DNA of 64,000 bases from Plasmodiophora brassicae (lineage: Eukaryota > Endomyxa: Phytomyxea > Phytomyxea > Plasmodiophorida): assembly GCA_036867785.1 (NCBI GenBank), contig CP145416.1:1054001-1118000 (forward strand), read 5' to 3'. Of the stretch, positions 20,770-31,416 are shown one piece after another (within the stretch, counting starts at the first letter, position 1; each line of letters opens with the position of its first letter). The notes under the pieces are model-generated. The model had not been told where the DNA came from. It saw nothing but the letters and a program-made list of their open reading frames with translations, and did no database searches. The translations under genes and the position numbers were made by a program.

Positions 20770-21696
20770 ATGCAGGCGTTCTTCGGGTTCACGGCTCTGG
20801 CGCTGGTCGTTGTCATTGCCGTCGCGGTGACGGGGCAGATTTCGACGGTAGACGTCGAGAACAGCCTCCCTGTATACAGTACTGAGGATCCGGGCACCGT
20901 CGATTCCATTCCGCAAGCTGTTTCCGCCGCCGGAAAACGTATTCCATTCCACACAGTTTTCGACGTGGAGAGTCGCGTGGTAAAGCATGCCTGCAGCAAA
21001 TTGTGCCAAGGTCTTGTGCAACCGGTTCTTTTGGTTGCAGGAACGTTAATGCTGCTAGCCGTTGCCATCGCTGTTGTGTTACCATTCATCGCCATGCTAG
21101 CTGCAGCTGGCGGCGCGTCTGTGGAAGCTCTCCGCACGCACCGCATTTCGTACACGAACGCAGCGGCACGTCAGGCCGTCATCTCTGCCTTTGCCAGTGT
21201 TGGAGCCGCATTTGGGGCACAAATTGCGGCAGCCATCATTCTCACCATCATCTTCACCGTTCTTCCTCTTCGTATCGCATCGGGTGTTTCGAAAACGCTT
21301 GCTCCTTTTCTGCGAGTCGCTGGCTCCTGCGTTAGCGGCATGGCGGCCAGTGCTGCCAATGGCCAGGATGTCGTCATTGGCGCCAAATGTGGCTCCGTGT
21401 ACGGTGCTGCCATGCTAGTCCCTCAACTGTGGACTCAATACTGTATGCCTCAAGACGATAATGGAAAACCTGATCTGTCAGGTCGCGGTTGTCGTTGCCT
21501 GAACCCGTTGTTTTGGATCGACCTGGGAATGTTGACTTCCCAAATCTGGATCGCTATCCTGGCCCTGTTCGTGTCGGTCCCTGGGTATTCGCACAATATG
21601 GTCGGCTCTGGTGCTCTCATGGGTCTCTTTGGCTTGGGAGATATTGCCTGTATTGCCGACAAGTTCCCCGTTCCATCTCTCCCTCCTTCCAACTGA
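20770..21696 (+). CDS. Secreted/multipass membrane protein, unknown
   Basis: 308 residues, no intron. The ATG at 20770 gives a signal peptide (QAFFGFTALALVVVIAVAVTG). An N-terminal luminal segment with a Cys pair follows, then four hydrophobic helices (about residues 95-120, 145-180, 245-268 and 275-290). A Cys-rich loop (CMPQDD..GRGCRCLNP) separates helices. No recognised family. The mariner insertion ends about 275 bp upstream, so its promoter may include transposon sequence. Confidence 0.7.
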   Translation: MQAFFGFTALALVVVIAVAVTGQISTVDVENSLPVYSTEDPGTVDSIPQAVSAAGKRIPFHTVFDVESRVVKHACSKLCQGLVQPVLLVAGTLMLLAVAIAVVLPFIAMLAAAGGASVEALRTHRISYTNAAARQAVISAFASVGAAFGAQIAAAIILTIIFTVLPLRIASGVSKTLAPFLRVAGSCVSGMAASAANGQDVVIGAKCGSVYGAAMLVPQLWTQYCMPQDDNGKPDLSGRGCRCLNPLFWIDLGMLTSQIWIAILALFVSVPGYSHNMVGSGALMGLFGLGDIACIADKFPVPSLPPSN

Positions 21697-21814
21697 TCTG
21701 TGATGTAACACCTTTCCTGATCAGTCTCATCAATGTACGTTCTCTCGACAATTTGTTCAAGCTTCCATGCATTCGGGGGGTCTCAGTCCCAATACAGAAC
21801 GATTGAACACTAAC

Positions 21815-22031
21815 TCATGGTTTACTATACCATAGATATCGTTGTGGAACTTCTCCCCCAACTTGCCAAAGCAGGTCCGAGGTTCTTCATAATGTGCCAG
21901 ACGCAGAGTGCATATGAACACATACCGGAAACGTAAACTGGATGGCTCTGGCCGTCAACTGGTCTCGAACCGTTAGCATAGCCGACGTCGTTTATTCCTT
22001 GCGCCTGCTTAACATTCCCGTTTGGTGCCAT
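21815..22031 (-). CDS. Possible 50-aa protein, two exons
   Basis: Exons (minus) 21926-22031 and 21815-21861 with a GTATGT..AG intron of 64 nt. The product begins MAPNGNVKQAQ and ends HPVYVSVGGEVPQRYLWY plus three residues. The end faintly recalls the PVYLKGG..D.LLY motif of cytochrome c oxidase subunit 7a, but the membrane helix expected after it is missing. It lies between convergent and same-strand neighbours. Could be incomplete or chance. Confidence 0.3.
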
Positions 22032-22482
22032 CTTGTTGAGAAGCCCTACCGAGACGGCGAGACCGATGTGTTGACGGTAAAATAACGTAATTGAGGCTGC
22101 TGACTTTGCATATTCCCAATGTTGAACTCTACACGTTTATCGGTATTGATGGCAACTTCGGAATTAAGCAATTGCCGGCGGAAACCAACCGGCGGGACAG
22201 GGACGTCTAATCACCTACATACGATTTCCCGCAACTGCCGACTCGACGCATCTCGTTTTTGGTGGCTGCACAGTGCACACTGCACCCGTGTCCCGTGCAC
22301 CACCCCACTCGGACAAGTCGCCAAGAGACACGCCGCCAGTCAACGTTGCAGACACGTGAACGCAACGCGTACCGAATAAGGGATAGAAGTAGGAAACGAC
22401 GTCTCATGGAGGGCAATTGCGGATGTGCTTCTTGTTATGTATTCAGCGGGCGATTAAGCAACGATTTGGGATATGTAGCAAT
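22032..22482. other. 3' flank of the nucleoporin gene
   Basis: 450 bp between the tentative small gene and the FG-nucleoporin stop. ORFs on both strands are unsupported. Probably 3' UTR plus promoter of the small minus gene. Confidence 0.3.
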
Positions 22483-24993
22483 TTATCGGCGTCCAGCTCT
22501 CGACGTTCGCCGTTTGGTGCGATTAGCCCCAGCTGTGAACAGCGGCGTACCACTGGTTGGACCTGCGTCGGCGGGGAACATACCACCTTGCGGTGCGGCA
22601 TTGAACGAACCCGGACTGCCGAATGCAGGCGCGGGTGCAGCACCAGTGGGCGCGGGGAACGCTGATCCGGGACCGAACGCGGGGGATGCTCCAAATGAGA
22701 AGGACGACGCCGGAGATGCAGCGGCACCAAACGCCGGCTTTGGGGGTTCTGAGGATGTCGCACCCAGCTGGAATTGCGGCGCTTGCCCAGCTGGAAGCGA
22801 AGCACTGCTTGGGGTAGAACTCGAGATTCCGAACCCTGCGGTCGACGTAGACGGGGGAACACCGAACGATGACGTTTGTGGAGCAGATAAAGGTGTCGAC
22901 GACCCATTACCAAATGCTGTGGATGAGCTAGCACCGGAGGCCTGAGGTGCGCCGAACAACGATGAAGCCGCTTGCGGAGCAGGCGGCGCTGCTCCAAACG
23001 AAAACGGGGTGGTTGAAGGCGCTGGCGGGGTCGCCGTTGCACCCGATAATACAGATGGGATAGCGGTTCCGGTTGGTCCTGATCCAGCGCTTGCTTGCGC
23101 ACCAGTATTGCTTCCGAACGACAGCGATGGCTGGTCCTTGGTTGTCGAAGGTGTCGGCTGCGATGATGGCGCTTGCGTACCGGCGGCGCCGAACGAAAAC
23201 GATGACTGGATCGTAGTCGCCGAAGCCTCTGGTTGCGATGGTGGCACTGGAACACCCGTGGCACCGAACGAAAACGTCGGCTGGGTCGTTGCCGCCGCAG
23301 GAGTACGTTGCGATACAGGTGCAGGGGCGGCTGTGACTCCGAACGACAGCGACGGTGCCGATGGAACAGCTCCCGCTGGTGCTTGGGATGCTGAGCCGAA
23401 CAAGGACTGTGGCGGCGGCTGCGATGCATTATCCCTTTTAGCGGCAGGCGTCGATGTAGTGCCTGCTTGATTCGTGTCGGCGGGCACCGGTCCAGCTGGA
23501 GCGGACGAAGCAGGTGCTGGAGTCGTCGCCCCAAACCGGACCGGAGCAGCCTGAGCTGACTCTCCAGTGGGCTTTGCCGATTCCGGTTTCGGTGCATTTG
23601 CAGAGACGGATTGTGGAGGAGCATTCGGGGCAACGTCCTCCTTCGAAGGAACCTGGGGCAACGCGAAGCGGGCAGTAGTAACTTCAGTACCGTTGTCCTT
23701 GCCAGGTAGAGCAGATGTAGAATTCGAACCCAGACCCAGTGGAGCAGGTGCTGACACTCCACGCTTCGCAGGCGATTTGTTTTTCGCGTGGAACGATTCG
23801 AGAATCTCGTACACTTCCTTGTCGTTGCGACGGAACCGAAGCATCACTTCTTCGTCGTCGAACAGCTCCTCAGGAGCGAGCGGTTTCGGATTGCGAAGCG
23901 GTGCCCTTGACAATCTGCGAATCAGGGCATGAGCTACCGTACAGGTGCAGCATTGGCAGCGGACGCGTTACCGTCGATTGTGGAAAATGTCGCTGTGAGG
24001 GAGTTCCTCGACCTCGTCTGGAATTCGCCCATTACCTTCCCAATCCTTATCCTCCACACGAACGCCGATCGGGCTGCTGGGCGGCGCACCGTCGTCCAAT
24101 TCACCTTCCGCAGCCGGCGGCATCTCAATCAAGAGTTCGCCCTCATCAACGTCGCGATCGCTGACGTCGCTTGGAACAGAGGAGGCAACGGCGCGGTCAT
24201 CTGGAACTCGCAATGTCAGAGCGACGTTTTCCCATCGGTTAAGCTGACCAGTCGTACCCATGCGAGTGTCTTCGACCTGAACGCCTTTGGAGGCAAACCC
24301 GTTCGCCTCAAAATTCAGCTCGATGCGGTCGGGCTTGTGACGCTTCCCATCAACTAGCGGCGATACGCCTCGCGACGACACTGCAGGCGAAGGCGGCAGC
24401 ACAAATCGTCGCTTGCGATCGTCCTTCGTTGACGGGAGTGTCCTGGCTTTCTTCGACATTGACGATTCGCCACGCTGGCGCGCAGGGGAACGCCGGCGTG
24501 TCAGTGGAGCAGTAGCATTCAGGGTGGATGACGACGCGAAGCCGTCAAAGTTGCCAGGAGATGCCCGCGGGCGGGCGGGTGGCGATGTCGTCCACTGAAC
24601 TATCGGGGCAGACGACGATGCCGTTTTCGACAGCATCTGTGGTGGAGGGCGACTCGCCATCATAGGAGGCAGAGGAGGCGGCGATGCTGGCATGGCAGCA
24701 TACCCCGGTGCTGAGGATTTCTGATTCCGGTGTCGTTCAGCGGCTATTCTCAAAGACGATGCAACCGCTGACGGGCGCGAGGGCGGAGGTGACGTCTTCC
24801 GGGCAGAAATGACGGTTACACGAGACGACGACGGGCGCGGCGTCACACGCGGACACAACCGATCGAGTTCTGCAATGGATCGAGCATGCCGGGTCGCCCG
24901 TGCCCGCCTCCGGACCCACTGTTGCACGTACCGGCCGGCAGCGACAAGCGCGACCGTCGCTGCCAGCAGAGCGCCAATCACGACCAGGAACAT
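22483..24993 (-). CDS. Transmembrane FG nucleoporin, POM121-like
   Basis: Exons (minus) 23972-24993 and 22483-23914 (57-nt intron GTAACG..GCAG) give 817 residues. Start ATG 24993 leads straight into a membrane helix (MFLVVIGALLAATVALVAAG) followed by WVRRRARATRH. Next is a Pro/Ser-rich basic region with NLS-like KKAR and DRKRRF patches. The second exon carries about ten FSFGA/LFGA/FGA-type FG repeats in Ala/Pro/Ser-rich sequence and ends in a basic KRRTSRAGRR tail. One helix at the N-terminus, NLS, FG repeats and a basic end is the POM121 layout: a nuclear-pore protein anchored in the pore membrane. An upstream exon cannot be excluded because the frame is open to 25068 without an ATG. Confidence 0.8.
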
Positions 24994-25563
24994 CGATCTC
25001 TGGATGAGCGAGCCCACGGCCTCCGCCCGCGGCGTCGCCCGATTGCGACCTCGACGCAGTCGTCGCACTCAGAAGTGCAGCAGCTGCCGAGCATCGGACA
25101 ATCCGCAGCACTGTACAGCAACAACGGCGCAATCCAGCACATGGTTGCAGTGGACATTTGAGATGCTCGACATTGCTGTATGTACTACTTGCCGCTGTGC
25201 AATTTGCGTGTCCACGTCGCGGTTGCTGTCTCGATAATCGCCCGGTCTGGACATCTTATCGGCTGTCGCTACAGACGGCGTTATAGGTCGCGGTCTGCCG
25301 GCGCACCTCGGTCGTTTAGCTGTGCCGAATGCCAAATGCGGATTGCCGCGTGCGGCGGCCTGCATGCGGGCTAATTCCTCGCGGCGCCCAAAAAAACGCG
25401 TGCAAAATCGGACCTCCAGGCAGGCTATTTTCGAGCACATGGCCGCACACAAATAGACACTCGGATCGTCAAACCTCGACTGCTGATCGGCTCCAGGGTC
25501 GTCGCTGCTGCGTGTGCGAGCGTCGGTCACCCAGCGGGCGCGGGCGCGGGCGCCACCAACACG
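24994..25563. promoter_or_regulatory. Divergent promoter region, nucleoporin / Rho GTPase
   Basis: 570 bp between two start codons facing away from each other. ORFs on both strands lack motifs. No TATA box is obvious. It may also hold a first non-coding or coding exon of the nucleoporin gene. Confidence 0.4.
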
Positions 25564-26304
25564 ATGGACGCTGCGAAAGATGGGAAGCCCGGGTCGCCGG
25601 CGCTTCCCGTTAAAATCGTTGTCGTGGGCGACGGTGCTGTGGGCAAGACGACCTTGCTGTCAGAGCTCGCTCCTGCCTCAGTATAGCTAGCCATCGTTGA
25701 CGATGTGTTCACAGTCTCAGATATGTCGAGAATCGGTTCCCTGAAACCTACGTGCCGACCGTTTTCGAGAACTACTACCGGGACGTCGTCGTTGAGGGCA
25801 TTGCTGTCAACATGGGGCTTTGGGGTACGCTGCTCCCCCGGACAGGCTTGCAGTACCCATCTAAACGCTCTTGATATAGATACCGCCGGGCAGGAGGATT
25901 TTGACCGTTTGCGATCCCTGTCGTACAATGACACCGACCTGGTCCTGATCGTATTCTCGATCGATGCGCCGACGTCGCTGGCGAACGTATCCTCGAAGTG
26001 GGTCCCAGAGATCCAACACCACTGCGAAGGTGTCCCATTCCTGCTGGTCGGGACAAAGAGCGACCTGCGAAACGACGAGCAGACGCTGGAGAAGCTTCGC
26101 GCCCGAAACCAGAAGGTCGTCGAGCTTTCCGATGCGAACGCTGTCGGGAAGGAGATCGGTGCACAGGCGATCCTGGAGTGTTCGGCCCTAACCGGTGCTG
26201 GCATCAAGGAGGTGTTCGACCAGGCGCTCAAAGTCGTCCTCGTGAAGAAGGGCCTTTTAAAGACAGAGAAACCTCAATCGACATCGTGCTGCACTCTAAT
26301 GTAA
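25564..26304 (+). CDS. Rho-family small GTPase
   Basis: Exons 25564-25658, 25715-25824 and 25880-26304 give 209 residues. G1 is GDGAVGKT, switch I VPTVFENY, G3 DTAGQEDFDRLR, G4 TKSD and G5 ECSAL. The insert between G4 and G5 marks the Rho family. It ends CCTLM, a CAAX box whose final Met predicts farnesylation, with a neighbouring Cys for palmitoylation. Intron 1 has the donor GTCAGA and acceptor TTCACAG; this choice gives the exact family length in helix 1 (LLLRYVENRFPETYVP). It would act at the membrane on actin or polarity; the exact subfamily (Rac/Cdc42/Rho) is not resolved. There is a 14-residue N-terminal extension. Confidence 0.92.
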
Positions 26305-26484
26305 CCAGGTTGTACATGCCATCAGTGTGCCATCATCCCCCGTGTCTCCTGGTACCATGTCGACGCCAATATCAGGACGCTGTTGTCATCTAGAATGAGT
26401 CACCTCGTCTGATGATCACCTTGACTCACGCCACGATACGCCCGGGCGGAAGACAGGCCTCATTGCGGTTATTCGCCTGGAATC

Positions 26485-27000
26485 ATGAGATTCCCATGGG
26501 TTCGTTCCAGCCTTGCTGTTGCGATTGCTGTGATGGCGATCACCTGCGTTGTCGCTGAACCACGAGCGCTTCGACACCGGAAGGCGTCACCACCGGCCGT
26601 CAACCCGACGGTCATTCCCACGAGGAAACCGACATCCCAGACGCTGATCCTTCCATCGCGAAACAGCCGCAGGCGGCGCGCGTCAAGCGCCACGACCACA
26701 TTTCAGGGTGCGCCCTCTCCAGCGGTGGCCAGCGTCCACACTCGATCGCGGAAACGATTCGTCGCCCAGCAAGCTGACGACCAGGATGAACACGGCCCGG
26801 TATCGTTTGGGGCGAACGGCGGCGCGAGTTTGCAGCGGTTAGACAGACAGGGGAGCGCCCAGATGCGAGACAACCTCTGCGCCTCTGTCTGTTCCGATCC
26901 AAATACGTCAGACGCGTGCCGGAAGTGCAAGTCCAGGCAGGCCGCCGTGAAGAGCGGGTCGTTGCGCCCCGAGGGGTTCCTCAAGCGGAACGTCGGGTGA
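26485..27000 (+). CDS. Small basic secreted protein, effector-like
   Basis: 171 residues, no intron. Signal peptide at residues 1-24 (VRSSLAVAIAVMAITCVVA). The mature part is very basic with an RRRR patch near residue 60. A C-terminal block holds four Cys (CASVCSDPNTSDACRKC) that could form two disulfides. No known family. Small, signal-bearing, Cys-containing proteins of this size are typical secreted candidates in plant-associated protists, but no host-targeting motif is evident. Confidence 0.7.
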   Translation: MRFPWVRSSLAVAIAVMAITCVVAEPRALRHRKASPPAVNPTVIPTRKPTSQTLILPSRNSRRRRASSATTTFQGAPSPAVASVHTRSRKRFVAQQADDQDEHGPVSFGANGGASLQRLDRQGSAQMRDNLCASVCSDPNTSDACRKCKSRQAAVKSGSLRPEGFLKRNVG

Positions 27001-27081
27001 GCGGGAGGACCATCCATGCGTATGCACATAAATGATTGGCATGCTCTATTTGTCGGTCCTCGTTCAAGTCGGCATGTAATG

Positions 27082-27420
27082 CTATTGCGGGGACATCGAT
27101 GTCGGAGATGGCGCCGCTGATGACGGGTCAGGGGACGACGCCGAATTGGTGGCGTCTGGCGCATTATCCCCAATTTCAGTACGAGGCTGGGCACTGCGAC
27201 GCGTCCCCATCTGTCTCGCAGCAAGATGCCGTTGGGTGGACTTGGCCACTTGCGAATATACGGATGCCGCCGACGTGTGCACCATGAAGCTGTACGTACG
27301 TGAACTGCAGCGCGAATGTGGGACAGCGACGGCGCACGCGTCCCCCCACTGCACGTACCAAAAATAGATATTTCCTGGTTTGACGAATGGCCAACTTCAT
27401 TCCAGATCGTTCTGGATCGA
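27082..27420 (-). CDS. Doubtful small minus-strand gene
   Basis: A minus frame ends MVHTSAASVYSQVAKSTQ..TSMSPQ, a Ser/Ala-rich tail; its ATG is at 27285. An upstream GTACGT..CTGCAG intron candidate lies at about 27310-27360, but the phases do not join cleanly. It lies between two plus-strand genes. May be chance. Confidence 0.25.
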
Positions 27421-27568
27421 GTGCAGGCCCGGTTCGACGATGCACACAACGTTTCACCGGCAGAGACTGCGCCTCCGTTCCATGGGTCCTTGAAACGCGG
27501 TTGTGCTCGGCCATGTCGAAAATGTGGCGAGGAATCACCCGAAATGCCCAGAGACGTTTTTTGGGGTG

Positions 27569-27994
27569 ATGTCGTCAGCGGCGAAGGGCGCTGCGATCAG
27601 GTTCTCGCCGTTGCTACGCGAGATACGCTTGCATTTCTGCCAGACGTCGGCGTCGTCCGCCGGAATCCGCTCGTTCGTCGTCGACAACTACTGGGCGCTG
27701 AGGCGCGCCAACCCGGACGTGTCCATTCTTGTCCGCGAATGTCATGGCATTAAGCCACGCATCGTGACGCGCTTCCGTATGCTGACATGTCCATGCCGCC
27801 GCTGCTGTGGATCTAACCGATTCGCCGCAGATATGACACCTGAGCAGGACTACAATGTGGAATCGTTCGCAGCGGGCGAAATCGCCGACGTCGTCAAGAA
27901 CGTCACGCAAGCTATTCCAGGGGTGGGCGAATCGGCCCCTATCGTTGTCGATGCGAACCCGACTGCAGGCAAAGCCGGCCACCCTAGCCTATAG
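27569..27994 (+). CDS. NDUFA2: Complex I subunit NDUFA2 (B8)
   Basis: Exons 27569-27776 and 27831-27994 (54-nt intron) give 123 residues. The thioredoxin-fold L51/S25/CI-B8 pattern is clear: LREIRLHFCQTSASSAGIRSF, then NYWALRRANPDVSILVREC and HGIKPRIVTRF. This accessory subunit sits on the matrix arm of NADH dehydrogenase. After the intron it continues YNVESFAAGEIADVVKNV, matching the C-terminal helix. The tail of about 25 residues beyond the core is longer than in animals. Its stop is 30 bp from the UFL1 stop on the other strand. Confidence 0.9.
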   Translation: MSSAAKGAAIRFSPLLREIRLHFCQTSASSAGIRSFVVDNYWALRRANPDVSILVRECHGIKPRIVTRFRMLTCPCRRCCGSNRFAADMTPEQDYNVESFAAGEIADVVKNVTQAIPGVGESAPIVVDANPTAGKAGHPSL

Positions 27995-28024
27995 AAGTAT
28001 ATATACTGTTGCGATCATTTTTTA

Positions 28025-30857
28025 TCACGATCGGTCAGGGTCTTGATTCCTGTCGCCCGCACCGAGGGATTTCACGTCTGCAATCAGCTCGGGTGGGACA
28101 TCCGACTCGGGAGTTCGCGACCTGATGGCCTCCTGAAGCGCACGAATCTTCACCAGCTCATCCTCGGATGCCTTGAGCACGATGACCAGGGAGTCGATGC
28201 ACTGACTAGGAGCGTGAAGGACGATACCACGACTACGCGCATGCGCAAGGATGACAGCCAGCAGCAGGACCGCCTCGGGTCGTGATTCCGCTCGCAGTTG
28301 GTCTTGCAACTGTTTGCGAAGGCCAAAGACAACGAGCTTGATACGTTTGCGAGTGGATTCTTTGACTAAAATATCGGTCTTTGCAGCGATATCCCTGGCT
28401 GCGTTCAGGCAAGCCGACGCCGGCATCGACAACATTGCCGTCAGCTCCTGCGAGATGACGGGTGCAACCTTTGACAGCAATTCGGAGCGTAGTTCAGGAG
28501 TTAGATCACCCTGGGAGATCATTGGTTCCTAAGACACAGCGGTATTAAGCCCTCCCTATAACCTACTTTTGCACTTTCTGGAAGGTCGACACCGTTGAGC
28601 AGGATCTGAATCCGCAACAGGGTATCGGCAAGATTCGAGCCAACGGTCTTGACGAGATACTTGTCGAGAGCGGTAATGAGCCCTCCGTCTACATTAGGCA
28701 CTGCGTTAAGCTCCTGAATAGCTTCAAGAAAGACCTAAGCACTGTCAGCAGATATCGCACATGCGGGTAGTCCTAGTACTTGATAATGCTCGAGCAGGAC
28801 CAGGATCGTCTGAGTGAACTCCTTAAGAAGCTTGCGCCTTTGTGGGACACCAGTAGGTGCTTCCACGTTTTCCCCGCCCGCCATGATAAACGGGGAGTCG
28901 CGAATCTGCATCCGATTGCTAAATAACATTCCAGTGTGCGTACACGAATGACCTTACCTGTTCAAATTGAGTCTTGAAGGAAGGCGCAATAATACTCACG
29001 ATCCCGTTGATGAGCATGTCGTCACACTGACTGTGAATCTGCGACAGCTCATCTCGCAGAACGTTGGTATCGAGAACTGGTCTCCCTAACACTGTACGGG
29101 AGAATGATTACGAGTTAAGCCGTCCAGTACAGTCTAAAACGTATACCAAATTGCTCTTCCAGATCGGCATCTGCTCTGCGAGAACTCCGCTTCTTCGACG
29201 TCGACCCTTGTTCGGAATCATTGTCCTGTCCTTTCTTCCCAGACCTTTTCTTGGACTTCTTAGCATCATTCTCAGGAGATACTAGTGCAGCAGCAGGCCG
29301 GTTCTTCGACGCAGAGTGGACAGCAATAGCCGCTTGCTTGGCAAGATCCAGAACAGTGGGTTCGACATGTGTCGCACAGGCTCGAAGAAACACGCTCGAA
29401 ACTACATAGTACTGGAGACCGATTGAATTCCCGAATCAATGACGTCGAGCAATGATTCACCTTGGACACATGATGACATTTCTGCGATACATCATTTGCA
29501 GCCGAGTTGACAGCGTTGACAACGTTTTCCACGATGGGCGGCACGTCAGAATGTGCCAGATGTTCAGGAACTATCGTCCGCATATCAGTCCACGTGCCGG
29601 CAGCGATTAGGTCTTCGATGGCACATCGCACCTACCACATATCGTGTGAACGGGTTATTACCAACGTCAATACGCGATACGCATACGGTTTCAACGACAG
29701 CTGGAGACACAAAGACTCGCGGGAATGCGATCCCACTCGGGAACAGTTGCGTCAAGTAGGGTACTGGCTTGGAGATGCCGATTTCAGTCAGCCGACTAAG
29801 CTCAATAAAGCTGACACGCAGTAAGGTTCCTCCATTGGCAACCATCCTTCCAAATTCCTTACTTGTTCTGCGTGTAAAAGGACCGAACTGATTTCTCCTG
29901 AGCGCGGCACCAAATCTCAGGCGTGTAAAGCCCTAAGATTGATACGTGAGCATATTCGTCATACGTGAAAAGAACGTGTGACTACCAAGTCCACTCGTAC
30001 TGCCAGACAGCGTGCCGGGCAACTGTCCAGATTCCACCGCTGACTGCACGTATTGTCGAAACATCTTTTCATTCAGCGAATACGTCGAAACAAGAGACTG
30101 CAATGACGTAGGTTTGGTGCACGCCGTCAATAGACCGCGAACCTGTTCATGTACATTAACGTAGGCCTTCCGGCAACGTGCTGTATCACGTACCTTAGCG
30201 TTATGTGTCGCGACGTACGAATCAGTGAAAACGGTCTGATTCTGGACATGGAACGCGGGACCGTCCGTTAGCGTTCCTAGCCGCTCGGTCAACGCCGACG
30301 TTATCAGAGCAACTGGTAGGCCGTATTGCTGCGACAATGACGACGCCGTGAGCAACCCGGCCTCCTCAACGTCTGACGTGATATAACTGTCAATGCGGAT
30401 GCATCGAGATGACACCGAGCGGTGTGATCAAACCATGGGCAATTTCTTGGCAGATAGCATCAATGTACGATTTGTGGATCAGGTCGCCCGCAATAAGAGA
30501 TATAGCAGACGAAGCAGCAAGCTCGTGTACAGCCTTCTCAATATTAACCAGGTCAACATTCAGCAGCTCCGGCAGATCAGTCATCGAAAGACGCCCGCCA
30601 TTGGATCGGACCTCTTCAATGATTTCCGAACGCAAACGACCAGGCGTCACGAACTAAAGCGCCCGTCAAGTCGAGGATGTCTGTCCGATTCCCGAACCCC
30701 GCACCTCTTTGCCCGTTGACGACGACAGGACTCTGATTCGCTCCGTGGCGATCAGCCTAAGGACGATCTCGATACAGTTGCGCTCCGATAAGCGCTGCAC
30801 GACGTCGGCGCATTGCGCCCGCTCGAACTCGGCCTGCAACGCCGCCAACTCATCCAT
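28025..30857 (-). CDS. UFL1: UFM1 E3 ligase UFL1
   Basis: Twelve exons (minus): 30705-30857, 30414-30653, 30194-30364, 29986-30142, 29863-29932, 29687-29810, 29461-29631, 29147-29411, 28958-29091, 28780-28905, 28567-28734, 28025-28528; about 760 residues. UFL1 transfers UFM1 to ribosome RPL26 and other ER-side targets. Family blocks align in order: RAQCADVVQRLSERNCIEIV, GKEFVTPGRLRSEI, NGGRLSMTDLPELLNVDL, FTDSYVATHNAKVRGL, EDLIAAGTWTDM, a Lys/Ser-rich linker, and a C-terminal helical half with HAPSQCI. The intron before the last exon is either 38 nt (GTAGGT) or 62 nt (GTCGAC at 28590). The start codon is 31 bp from the end of a transposon. Confidence 0.93.
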
Positions 30858-30888
30858 CGTCGTCGTCGCCGCGGAACTGCAATAAAAA

Positions 30889-31050
30889 GAGTGTTGCGAA
30901 AAAAGTTCGTACGAACTTACGAACTTCGGTACAAAAAAAATGACCTTTACGAACTTCGGTACAAAAAATGACCTTTACGAACTTCGGTACAAAAAAAATG
31001 ACCTTTACGAACTTCGGCATAAAAAATATACCTTTATGAACTTCGGTGTA
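30889..31050. repeat. Left TIR with internal tandem repeats
   Basis: About five units of 26-29 bp containing CGAACTTCGG and ATGACCTTTA, in the reverse complement of 36230-36391. CGAAC/GTTCG pairs form local palindromes (GTTCGTACGAAC at 30899-30910). Confidence 0.9.
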
Positions 31051-31416
31051 TAAAACCTTGGCGAACACTGACGTACTTAAGGTATGTAGTTTGGCGGGCT
31101 TCGGGAGGGTGCCTACAATGAACCACATGCAATCGTACCGTCAATGCCAGCGACGGAATTGTGCCCGTCTCGGCGCAGACAGATAACGGACGGATTCGTT
31201 CGGCGAAAAGAACAGCTTTGAAAGATTAACCGCGTAGCGCAAACGTATTCACAGCACTATAAGGTCTGTATTGAACAGGCCGAAACCGCAGGAAACATCC
31301 GACAAGACACGATCACTTACGTTCGTTCAACAGGCTGTTTCTTGTTCGCCATTAACGGCGCGCTGGCGGGATCGAAGGGAGGACAGGGGGTTCGTGTTTC
31401 GCGCCGATCGCGCTCC

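Noticed and set aside
22259-22945. 228-codon plus ORF rich in Ala, Gly, Pro and Asn
   Set aside because: It is the antisense shadow of the FG-repeat exon; the repeat codons keep the opposite strand open.
22443-23762. 439-codon Arg/His/Leu-rich minus ORF
   Set aside because: Frame-shifted shadow of the nucleoporin repeats with implausible composition.
25069-25530. 153-codon minus ORF upstream of the nucleoporin
   Set aside because: No motif, and no intron joins it in frame to the nucleoporin start; treated as promoter region.
25659-25724. Rho GTPase intron 1 ending at CTCAG 25720
   Set aside because: It deletes two residues from helix 1; the acceptor TTCACAG at 25714 restores the family length.
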